A stretch of 20,028 nt of DNA, from positions 1-20,028 of IMG/VR virus record IMGVR_UViG_3300020439_000113, one strand, 5' to 3'. This DNA comes from a virus. The notes beneath the pieces are model-generated. The model did no database searches and was not told the origin of the DNA. It saw only the letters and a list, made by a program, of their open reading frames with translations. The translations under genes were made by a program, and so were the position numbers. The first letter of the stretch is position 1, and each line of letters begins with the position of its first letter. Positions 1 to 6,332 of this stretch are shown here, one piece after another.

Positions 1-2
1 GA

Positions 3-29
3 CATTTTGAGGAGATTGAAAATGAATGA
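3..29 (+). CDS. Possible 3' end of an upstream gene (partial)
   Basis: The frame beginning at base 3 reads as an acidic tail (HFEEIENE) and stops at TGA 27-29, overlapping the next start by eight bases. This style of overlap is the rule in this operon. Only nine codons are inside the window, so neither the gene nor its function can be judged. The overlap could equally be chance. Confidence 0.25.
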   Translation, partial: HFEEIENE

Positions 30-126
30 TGGTTCAAACGATTTTATGAATAAGGTTCTAGTGAGTGTTATCATAGTTCTTTATTCGTATGCAATGATAC
101 AAGTAGGCATGGAGTTATTATCATGA
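22..126 (+). CDS. Small single-pass membrane peptide (34 aa)
   Basis: A 34-residue ORF, too short for most gene callers. GAGGAG at 9-14 sits about seven bases before the ATG, and the stop codon overlaps the next start as ATGA at 123-126, so it fits the operon's translational coupling. Residues 1-10 are polar (MNDGSNDFMN). Residues 11-29 are strongly hydrophobic (VLVSVIIVLYSYAMIQVGM), consistent with one transmembrane helix. I do not recognise the family. Phages often carry short membrane peptides early in the genome, some acting on host envelope functions, but nothing here shows which role applies. The alternative start at base 46 would remove the polar head and lacks a good ribosome site. 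Confidence 0.55.
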   Translation: MNDGSNDFMNKVLVSVIIVLYSYAMIQVGMELLS

Positions 127-344
127 GTGTAGAACGTGACCAATTAGCACAGAAGTTAATAGATGCACATCATTTAGATAAGAAGATAGAATCAAATGGT
201 GTGTTAAAAGCATTTAAAGATGGTGTAACAGATGCTATGTTACATGGCACAAAAGATGAGAAACAAGAAAGTTATTACTATAAACAAGGCTATGACTTTG
301 GTATAGATTTATTTTGTAAACAAGAGGAGTGGACACATGAATAA
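123..344 (+). CDS. Hypothetical protein (73 aa)
   Basis: Starts at an ATGA overlap with the preceding peptide gene, with GGAG at 111-114 eight bases upstream. It ends inside the next small gene, whose ATG is at 337. The product is soluble, charged and probably helical, and ends in an aromatic segment (ESYYYKQGYDFGIDLF, then CKQEEW). No catalytic motif, zinc site or membrane helix is visible and I do not recognise the family. Its place in a chain of tiny overlapping genes next to the integrase suggests an accessory early phage gene. That is context, not evidence of function. Confidence 0.75.
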   Translation: MSVERDQLAQKLIDAHHLDKKIESNGVLKAFKDGVTDAMLHGTKDEKQESYYYKQGYDFGIDLFCKQEEWTHE

Positions 345-420
345 TGAAGAATTAATTTGGTTTATACTTGGTATGTGTTGTATGGCATTTATATTAGGAT
401 TTTTAGGAGTAGGATTATGA
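337..420 (+). CDS. Small single-pass membrane peptide (27 aa)
   Basis: A 27-codon ORF with an excellent ribosome site (GAGGAG, 324-329, seven bases before ATG). It overlaps the previous gene by eight bases and the next gene by the ATGA at 417-420. The product is MNNEELIW followed by a hydrophobic stretch rich in Leu, Phe, Ile and Gly up to the C-terminus, so probably one transmembrane helix with a short acidic N-terminus. The family is not recognised. Perfect fit to the overlapping gene chain on both sides is the main argument that it is translated. Confidence 0.55.
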   Translation: MNNEELIWFILGMCCMAFILGFLGVGL

Positions 421-920
421 ATAGATTTATTATAGAAGACACACCAAGTAAAATAGCAGCATCTCTATGTGACCAACACGTAGTTAAGATGCCACTTGAA
501 GAGGCACAGATGTTATGTACTACACTATGGCATCATGCACCTGACTATGCAGAGGAGCATGACTTATACAAACCTGTACATCAAAAGCATCCATGCACAC
601 TATGGGCAATGGAGAACAGATTAAATTATATCTTTGCTTTTTCTTTATATGATTGTATGTTAAATGAGTACACTAAAAGATACAAAAAAATACATGGTGC
701 AGTCAAACACTTTACATCTTTATGGGAAGGTAGAAAGTTTGTACCTGATTGGAAGAACTTTATGACCCCACACCCACAATGTTTTAGTGGGCATGATGAC
801 TTGAAGACAGATGAGAACTTTCCTATAGAGGCATATAGAAAATTTTATATTGTTGACAAATCTAGATTTGCTAGATACAACTATAGCCAACGACCAAAAT
901 GGTTTAAGGAGATAGCATGA
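417..920 (+). CDS. Pyrimidine-dimer DNA glycosylase-like phage protein (167 aa)
   Basis: The start is set at ATG 417 because AGGAG (405-409) lies seven bases upstream and an ATGA overlap links it to the preceding peptide. The frame stays open to 357, but that extension has no ribosome site and overlaps the peptide gene. The protein begins MNRFIIEDTP and contains the pattern CDQHVVKMPLEEAQML near residue 20, an HPCTLW segment around residue 60, and EYTKRYKKIH around residue 90. These match my memory of a family widespread in marine myo- and podoviruses, often annotated as pyrimidine dimer DNA glycosylase or left hypothetical. If correct, it would excise UV-induced thymine dimers, useful to a virus exposed to sunlight. 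The catalytic residue cannot be assigned by eye. Its stop overlaps the integrase start. Confidence 0.5.
   Translation: MNRFIIEDTPSKIAASLCDQHVVKMPLEEAQMLCTTLWHHAPDYAEEHDLYKPVHQKHPCTLWAMENRLNYIFAFSLYDCMLNEYTKRYKKIHGAVKHFTSLWEGRKFVPDWKNFMTPHPQCFSGHDDLKTDENFPIEAYRKFYIVDKSRFARYNYSQRPKWFKEIA
853..881 (+). promoter_or_regulatory. Weak candidate sigma70 promoter upstream of the integrase
   Basis: A perfect TTGACA (853-858) is followed after exactly 17 bases by TACAAC (876-881), which matches TATAAT at four of six positions. It lies inside the preceding coding region, about 35 bases before the integrase start, where an internal promoter would allow separate integrase expression. In A+T-rich coding sequence such matches can arise by chance, so this is only a candidate. 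Confidence 0.22.
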
Positions 921-1807
921 AATTAAAAGATTTAGTAATGGAATATTATGGTTCTTACGAGTTTAAACACGTAAAAGAAGAGACTAAAAAACAATACGTA
1001 TATTTTTCTCGTATAGTCATGGATAGTGACCTACAATCTAGTAAATTAGGTAATTATCAGTTGCAAAAGATCACTACTAAAATGTGTAAAGTAGTTTACA
1101 GAGAGTGGTGCGACAGAGGAGTATCGTTAGCCAACCATGTTTTATCTGTAGCAAAGATATTATTTAACTATGCCATTGATATGGAATACATAGAGAATAA
1201 TCCATTTCGTAGCGTTAAAAGACAAGTAACTAAACAAAGAAAAGTTGTTTGGACTAAAGATGATATACAAAAGTTTCTAGATTTAGCTTATTCTAACTTT
1301 AAAACAAGAAATATTGGCTTGATAGCACAAATGGCATATGAATGGTGTCAAAGGTTAGGTGATATGCGATTGTTAAAGTGGGAAAACCTAGATTTAGATA
1401 AAAAAACTATGCACATAGAGCAATCTAAACGAAGAGCAGAGGTATTTTTACCTATATCAGATGATTTAACAGAGATGCTAACACAACAGAAAGAAGATTT
1501 TGGGTTTCAACAGTACGTAGCACCTCGTACAAAGCCATATAAGGGGGTCTACGAGCCTTATTCACTATATAAGCTACCTTTACTAGCAAGAAAGGTTATG
1601 ACCTCTGCAGGACTCTCTAATGAGCTACGATTGAGTGATCTCAGAAGAACAGGAACTACAGAAATGGTTGACGCAGGAGTATCTATGGCAAATATTATGT
1701 CAGTAACAGGTCATGCAAACCCTCAAAGTGTTAAACCATACATGAAGCACACACTAACAAGTGCAAGTTTAGCATTGGATATGCGTAAAAATTTGACAAG
1801 TAAATAA
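917..1807 (+). CDS. int: Tyrosine recombinase (phage integrase)
   Basis: A 296-aa tyrosine recombinase that would integrate phage DNA into, or excise it from, the host chromosome. The N-terminal part (about 1-105) looks like a SAM-like core-binding domain. The catalytic domain follows, with Arg146 in EWCQRLGDMRLLKW, Lys161 in SKRRAE, Arg243 in LRLSDLRRTG, His266 in VTGHANPQ and nucleophile Tyr275 in VKPYMKHT. The first histidine of the usual HxxR box is serine (Ser240), an atypical but perhaps subfamily-wide change. AAGGAG lies five bases before the ATG, which overlaps the stop of the previous gene, so int sits inside the early operon rather than being transcribed alone. No excisionase, repressor or attP was recognised nearby. 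Confidence 0.93.
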   Translation: MKLKDLVMEYYGSYEFKHVKEETKKQYVYFSRIVMDSDLQSSKLGNYQLQKITTKMCKVVYREWCDRGVSLANHVLSVAKILFNYAIDMEYIENNPFRSVKRQVTKQRKVVWTKDDIQKFLDLAYSNFKTRNIGLIAQMAYEWCQRLGDMRLLKWENLDLDKKTMHIEQSKRRAEVFLPISDDLTEMLTQQKEDFGFQQYVAPRTKPYKGVYEPYSLYKLPLLARKVMTSAGLSNELRLSDLRRTGTTEMVDAGVSMANIMSVTGHANPQSVKPYMKHTLTSASLALDMRKNLTSK

Positions 1808-1821
1808 AAGTATGATAAAAG
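1793..1821 (+). promoter_or_regulatory. Very weak candidate promoter before the primase
   Basis: TTGACA (1793-1798) at the end of the integrase gene is followed after 17 bases by TAAAAG (1816-1821), preceded by TGA like an extended -10. The -10 match is poor and overlaps the region of the primase ribosome site. It is listed because TTGACA recurs at gene ends in this window, but it may be chance. Confidence 0.15.
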
Positions 1822-1831
1822 GATATTGTCT

Positions 1832-2632
1832 ATGCCCGCAGATATATATACATATATACAAGAATTAAATATACCTATTGATGAAACAGTAAGAATGGAT
1901 TGTCCTATATGTAATGGAAATAAAACATTTACTGTTACTAATTCTATGGGTGCATTATTATATAATTGCTATAAAGCATCTTGTAATGTATCAGGAAAAA
2001 ATAAAACTAGAATTTCAATAGAGGATATAGAAAAAAAGATGCACAAAAAAGAAGCAGAATCATCTGTTCCCAACTTGGGAATGGATTTACCTGATCATGT
2101 AGTTTACTCAGTTGACAGACATGAGATTAAAAAATTTGTCCATGAATATGGAATAGACACAAATAAAATACATTTACATTACGATGTAAAAGAACATAGA
2201 GTTGTCTTCCCTATACACCAAAATGGTATCATAGTAGATGGTGTGGGAAGATCACTAGGAATGAGATTACCTAAATGGAAAAGATATGGTAATACAGGAT
2301 TGCCCTTTACTTTTGGTTGTGGTAAAGTGGCAGTTGTGGTCGAGGATTGTATAAGTGCCTCCGTAATAGGTAGTGATGTCTACGTAGGGGTAGCAGTGTT
2401 GGGAACATCATTATCGGAACTCCATAAGCAATACTTATCGCAATTCTCGACTGCTATAATTGCTCTAGACCCTGATGCTATCCCTAAAACAATGCTATTC
2501 GCTAGAGAATTACGACCACACGTAGATAATGTAAAAGTCTTAAAGTTAAAAGACGATTTAAAATACTTCAACGAAGAGGATATAATGAACTTATATTCTT
2601 TAACCCCAAAGGAGAAAGCAATATGGAAGTAG
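1832..2632 (+). CDS. DNA primase (zinc-binding and TOPRIM domains, T7 gp4A-like)
   Basis: A 266-aa primase that would synthesise RNA primers for lagging-strand replication. A zinc-binding module is formed by Cys24, Cys27, Cys46 and Cys51 (CPIC ... NCYKASC). A TOPRIM fold follows, with the conserved Glu171 in VVVEDCISAS and the acidic pair Asp213/Asp215 in ALDPDA that binds Mg2+. I chose ATG 1832, since AAAGGA (1817-1822) is about nine bases upstream. An in-frame TTG at 1826 is too close to it. The C-terminal helicase of T7 gp4 is absent here and encoded by the next gene, which starts ten bases before this stop, so the two products are presumably made in coupled fashion and act together at the fork. 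Confidence 0.88.
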   Translation: MPADIYTYIQELNIPIDETVRMDCPICNGNKTFTVTNSMGALLYNCYKASCNVSGKNKTRISIEDIEKKMHKKEAESSVPNLGMDLPDHVVYSVDRHEIKKFVHEYGIDTNKIHLHYDVKEHRVVFPIHQNGIIVDGVGRSLGMRLPKWKRYGNTGLPFTFGCGKVAVVVEDCISASVIGSDVYVGVAVLGTSLSELHKQYLSQFSTAIIALDPDAIPKTMLFARELRPHVDNVKVLKLKDDLKYFNEEDIMNLYSLTPKEKAIWK

Positions 2633-3852
2633 CGTTAGTTAGAAGTTTGATGGACAAAGGCTTCTATGATGAGCATAGAGGTGCTAAATGTCCTGATAGA
2701 CTTTTTAGTAAAGATATAGGCAAGGTTAAGAAAGCTATTGATTATGCTATGGACAGATACAACAGAGATATCAGTCCTGATGAGATAGAAGCATTATTCA
2801 TGTCAAGCAATCCTAATCTAACAACTGCACAGAAACAAGCATATTCAATACTTTTTAATGATATTAAGAAAGAGCAACCATTAGGAAAAGATATAGCACA
2901 AGAAGTATTGTCAAAGTTGTTTCAAAGAGTTGTAGGAGAGGATGTAGCTAATCTAGGTTTTGAATATGTTAATGGCACACAATCAAGTTTAGAGCCATTA
3001 CGTATTCTGTTAGAACAACACAAAGACGATTTCACTCCTGATCTTAATGTGGATTGGGATGATATGGATATAGAGACTTTACTTCAGAAGAATGATCTTG
3101 AAGCAAGGTGGCATTTTAATTTACCATCTTTAACTAGACATATTAGTGGCATCAATGCAGGACACTTAATTGAAGTGGGTGCTAGACCAAATACAGGCAA
3201 GACTTCTTTTCATGCTAGTATTATTGCATCACCTGATGGTTTTGCAAAGCAAGGTGCTAATTGCATTGTCTTGTGTAATGAAGAGGGTAGTCACAGAGTA
3301 GGTGCTAGATATCTTACTGCGTCTACAGGTATGACTATGCAAGAGATAAAGAGAGATCCTACAAAAGCAAGAGACTTATATCAACCTGTAAAAGATTTAA
3401 TAAAGATTAAAGATGCCACAGGTAGAGATATGTCTTGGGTAGAAAGTGTGTGTAAATCATACAGTCCTGATATTGTAGTTTTAGATATGGGAGACAAGTT
3501 TGCTCGTACACAAGGATTTGCTAGACAAGATGAAGCACTCAAAGCAAATGCTATCCATGCTCGTATGATTGCTAAACAATATAATTGTGCTATATTTTAT
3601 ATGTCGCAGTTATCTGCAGATGCAGAGGGTAAAGTATTACTTAACCAATCTATGATGGAAGGCAGTCGTACAGGTAAAGCAGCAGAAGCAGACTTAATGA
3701 TCTTGATTGCAAAGAATCCACCAAAGCAAGATGATGATCCTGATAAAGAGGATTTACAAAGACACTTAAATGTGGTAAAGAATAAACTTACAGGATGGCA
3801 TGGCACAAGACATTGTACATTAAATTACAAGATTGGAAGATACGAACCATGA
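2623..3852 (+). CDS. Replicative DNA helicase (DnaB/T7 gp4B type)
   Basis: A 409-aa RecA-fold hexameric helicase that would unwind DNA 5'-3' ahead of the phage polymerase. Walker A is GARPNTGKT (186-194, Lys193), close to the DnaB form ARPxxGKT. Walker B is VVLDMGDK with Asp288. The following motif is YMSQLSAD with sensor Gln329, and GSRTGKAAEADLM (about 347-359) matches the last conserved DnaB box. The first 150 residues form a helical N-terminal region without zinc ligands. GGAG at 2611 precedes the ATG at proper distance, and the start overlaps the primase stop. It is shorter than the full primase-helicase of T7, as expected for a split gene. Its stop overlaps the next start (ATGA, 3849-3852). 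Confidence 0.9.
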   Translation: MEVALVRSLMDKGFYDEHRGAKCPDRLFSKDIGKVKKAIDYAMDRYNRDISPDEIEALFMSSNPNLTTAQKQAYSILFNDIKKEQPLGKDIAQEVLSKLFQRVVGEDVANLGFEYVNGTQSSLEPLRILLEQHKDDFTPDLNVDWDDMDIETLLQKNDLEARWHFNLPSLTRHISGINAGHLIEVGARPNTGKTSFHASIIASPDGFAKQGANCIVLCNEEGSHRVGARYLTASTGMTMQEIKRDPTKARDLYQPVKDLIKIKDATGRDMSWVESVCKSYSPDIVVLDMGDKFARTQGFARQDEALKANAIHARMIAKQYNCAIFYMSQLSADAEGKVLLNQSMMEGSRTGKAAEADLMILIAKNPPKQDDDPDKEDLQRHLNVVKNKLTGWHGTRHCTLNYKIGRYEP

Positions 3853-4289
3853 CACAACAAGAATTATTTGAAATAGAACTGAGTCACATAGATGGTGAAA
3901 CTAAAACTTGTAGCAAGTGTGAGAGAAGATTACCTTTATCTAGTTTTAGCGTATCTTCAGGTGCTAACTTTCTCAGACCTGAGTGTAAGAAATGCAATAA
4001 TGATTTAACTAAAGTTAGAAACAGATTGCGATACAAGTATGGTATGCCTGATAATAATTATCAATGCCCAATATGTAAGAAAGATGAGACAGAGGTGGCA
4101 GGAAAAGGTGGACAAAGAAATGGTGCTTGGGTCATAGATCATTGTCATGAATCAGAAACATTTAGAGGATGGTTATGCCATAGTTGTAATCGTTCTTTGG
4201 GTGGTTTCTTTGATAGTGTTGAATTTTTAAAAAGAGCTATAATATATTTAGAGAACCATAAGGAGACATTAAATGAAATTAACAATTGA
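3849..4289 (+). CDS. Recombination endonuclease VII-like HNH nuclease
   Basis: A 146-aa nuclease of the endonuclease VII type (T4 gp49 family), which cuts Holliday junctions, branched DNA and mismatched DNA before packaging. Two zinc modules are visible: Cys21, Cys24, Cys46, Cys49 at the N-terminus, then Cys73, Cys76, Cys110, Cys113 framing the active site. The active site DHCH (97-100) and the downstream CHSCNRSLGGF give the His-Me/HNH layout with Asn114. The start is the ATG at 3849, overlapping the helicase stop. An upstream extension to 3795 would run deep into the helicase gene. The first zinc module is extra compared with a minimal HNH domain and resembles small zinc knuckles often fused to phage HNH nucleases. 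Confidence 0.85.
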   Translation: MTQQELFEIELSHIDGETKTCSKCERRLPLSSFSVSSGANFLRPECKKCNNDLTKVRNRLRYKYGMPDNNYQCPICKKDETEVAGKGGQRNGAWVIDHCHESETFRGWLCHSCNRSLGGFFDSVEFLKRAIIYLENHKETLNEINN

Positions 4290-6291
4290 TGTAGAGAATA
4301 CAGTTACAAAGCGAGATGGTAAGATGCATCTTGATCCTTTTGAAGCAGATAACAAGTTAGTTATGGTAGGTTGCAGAACAGATAAAGGTGTTGAGTATCT
4401 GTATAACATGGACAGAGATGAAGAATCTGTGGTAGGCATACAAGAGTTATTAGATGCTACTACTATCCTAATTGGTCACAACATTGCATACGACTTGATG
4501 TGGCTTTGGGAGTCAGGTTTCAAGTATGATGGTGTTGTATTTGATACAATGTTAGCAGAGTACGTATTACAAAAAGGTATAAAGAAACCTTTATCTTTAG
4601 AAGCCTGTGCAGAGAGACACAACTTAAACACCAAGAAACAAGATACTCTAAAAGAATACTTTGCTAAAGGTGTCGGAGTAGATGAGATACCTAGAGATGA
4701 GTTATCAGAATATCTAAGTGCAGATTTAAAAGCAACACAAGAGTTGTGTGATCTTCAGTACAAAAGACTTAACTCTGTACAAGATGCAGGATTAATGGAG
4801 ACAGTTATATTTACCAATAAAGTTTGTGTAGCTTTAGCCAAGATATACAGAAGAGGTTTTAAGGTAGATATTGATACACTTAATGGTGTAAAAGAAGAGT
4901 TTGAAAAAGAGAAGCAAGAGATAGAGCTTAGGTTAAAAAAGCAAGTTAAAGAGATAATGGGAGACACTCCTATTAATTTAAATAGTCCTGAACAATTATC
5001 TTGGATAATCTACAGTAGAAAACCTAAAGATAAAACAACGTGGTTAAATAATTTTACACCTTACATGAGTAAAGATGATTTACTTAATAAAGTTAAATTA
5101 AACTCTGATATAATGTTTAGAACAGTAGCAGAAAGATGTAGCACCTGTTTTGGTACAGGTAGAATTAGAAAGGTAAAGAAAGATGGAACTCCTTATGCTA
5201 AACTACCCAAGTGTACTACTTGCAATAGTCTTGGGTACGTTTTTACTCCTACTAAAAAAGTAGCAGGATTTAGATTTAATCCACCTAATTATAAATGGAT
5301 TAGTGCAAATGGATTTAGTGTAAATAAAAAAATGCTAGATGTATTACAACACATGACAAAAAGAAAACAGTCTATGGTAGCATATAACTTTTTAACAGAT
5401 ATACAAAGGTTGTCTGCTCTAGATACATATTTATCCTCTTTTGTAGAGGGTATAAAGAGTTATACAAAGTCTGATGGTATGTTACACGTTAGACTATTAC
5501 AACACAGAACTGCGACAGGTAGATTTAGTGGAGCAGACCCTAATATGCAGAATATGCCTAGAGGTGGTACATTTCCTGTAAAGAAAGTATTTGTTTCTAG
5601 ATTTAAGAATGGAAAGATATTAGAGGCAGATTTTGCACAGTTAGAGTTTAGAACTGCTGCTTTCCTGTCGCAAGATAAAATAGCAATAAAGGAGATAAAT
5701 GATGGATTTGATGTGCATGACTATACTGCTCGTATTATTACTGATGCTGGGGAAGAGACTTCTCGCCAAGAAGCGAAAGCACACACGTTTGCACCCCTGT
5801 ACGGAGCAACAGGATTTGGCAGGTCGGCTGCTCAAGCTACATATTACAAACACTTCACAGAGAAGTACGAGGAGATCAGGTTATGGCACTCCCGATTGGC
5901 TAAAGAAGCTATAACTAAGAATGTAATAAAGATACCTTCAGGTAGAGAGTTTTCTTTTCCTGATGTTCAGAGAAGATCAAATGGATCAGTAACTAATTTT
6001 ACTCAGATAAAAAATTATCCTGTGCAAAGTTTTGCTACTGCAGACATAGTTCCTCTCATTTTGTTAGAGATAGATTCAAGACTAGAGCATATGAAGTCTT
6101 GTATTGTAAATACAGTACATGATTCAATAGTTATTGATGTACATCCTGACGAAGAAAAGCAAGTTAATTTTATCTTAACTGATGTTAATAATAATATGAA
6201 GAGTATTATAGATTCTCAGTATAATATTGATTTCAATGTACCATTGTTATTAGAATCAAAAATAGGAGACAATTGGCTTGACACAAAATAA
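4273..6291 (+). CDS. Family A DNA polymerase with 3'-5' exonuclease and zinc-finger insertion
   Basis: A 672-aa replicative polymerase of the Pol I/T7 gp5 family. The proofreading domain shows Exo I (Asp6, Glu8), Exo II (GHNIAYD, Asp74) and Exo III (Tyr147-x3-Asp151), all intact. The polymerase domain shows TATGRFSG (413-420), motif A with Asp453 (DFAQLEFR), motif B (Arg498, Lys502, Phe506, Tyr510) and motif C with His616-Asp617. The position equivalent to E. coli Phe762 is Phe506, unlike the Tyr of T7. Between exonuclease and palm, Cys289-x2-Cys292 and Cys314-x2-Cys317 form a zinc finger with the CxxCxGxG look of DnaJ. AAGGAG precedes the ATG, and the gene overlaps the endonuclease VII gene by 17 bases. 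Confidence 0.95.
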   Translation: MKLTIDVENTVTKRDGKMHLDPFEADNKLVMVGCRTDKGVEYLYNMDRDEESVVGIQELLDATTILIGHNIAYDLMWLWESGFKYDGVVFDTMLAEYVLQKGIKKPLSLEACAERHNLNTKKQDTLKEYFAKGVGVDEIPRDELSEYLSADLKATQELCDLQYKRLNSVQDAGLMETVIFTNKVCVALAKIYRRGFKVDIDTLNGVKEEFEKEKQEIELRLKKQVKEIMGDTPINLNSPEQLSWIIYSRKPKDKTTWLNNFTPYMSKDDLLNKVKLNSDIMFRTVAERCSTCFGTGRIRKVKKDGTPYAKLPKCTTCNSLGYVFTPTKKVAGFRFNPPNYKWISANGFSVNKKMLDVLQHMTKRKQSMVAYNFLTDIQRLSALDTYLSSFVEGIKSYTKSDGMLHVRLLQHRTATGRFSGADPNMQNMPRGGTFPVKKVFVSRFKNGKILEADFAQLEFRTAAFLSQDKIAIKEINDGFDVHDYTARIITDAGEETSRQEAKAHTFAPLYGATGFGRSAAQATYYKHFTEKYEEIRLWHSRLAKEAITKNVIKIPSGREFSFPDVQRRSNGSVTNFTQIKNYPVQSFATADIVPLILLEIDSRLEHMKSCIVNTVHDSIVIDVHPDEEKQVNFILTDVNNNMKSIIDSQYNIDFNVPLLLESKIGDNWLDTK

Positions 6292-6306
6292 AATATATGA
6301 TATAAC
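6278..6306 (+). promoter_or_regulatory. Strong sigma70-type promoter before the SSB-like gene
   Basis: TTGACA (6278-6283, perfect -35) is followed by exactly 17 bases and TATAAC (6301-6306, five of six -10 matches), preceded by TGA to give an extended -10. It spans the last codons of the polymerase and one of the few intergenic gaps in the block. Transcription would start near 6313, leaving about 20 bases of leader including AAGGAG. This suggests host RNA polymerase drives extra expression of the next gene. No phage-RNA-polymerase-type promoter was recognised. Confidence 0.6.
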
Positions 6307-6332
6307 TTACTAACTTTATAAAGGAGAATAAA

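Noticed and set aside
31-41. GGTTCAAAC resembling a tRNA T-loop, considered as an attP remnant near the integrase
   Set aside because: The base that should pair with G53 is G instead of C, the flanking stem does not pair, and the bases are explained as codons of the 34-aa peptide.
357-416. Upstream extension of the glycosylase-like ORF
   Set aside because: No ribosome site at 357, it overlaps the 27-aa peptide gene, and the conserved-looking N-terminus starts at ATG 417 with AGGAG seven bases before.
1826-1831. TTG start of the primase
   Set aside because: Only about three bases from AAAGGA; ATG 1832 has normal spacing.
5641-5914. Open frames of about 70 codons on both strands inside the polymerase
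   Set aside because: They overlap motifs A and B of an intact polymerase and have no start signals.
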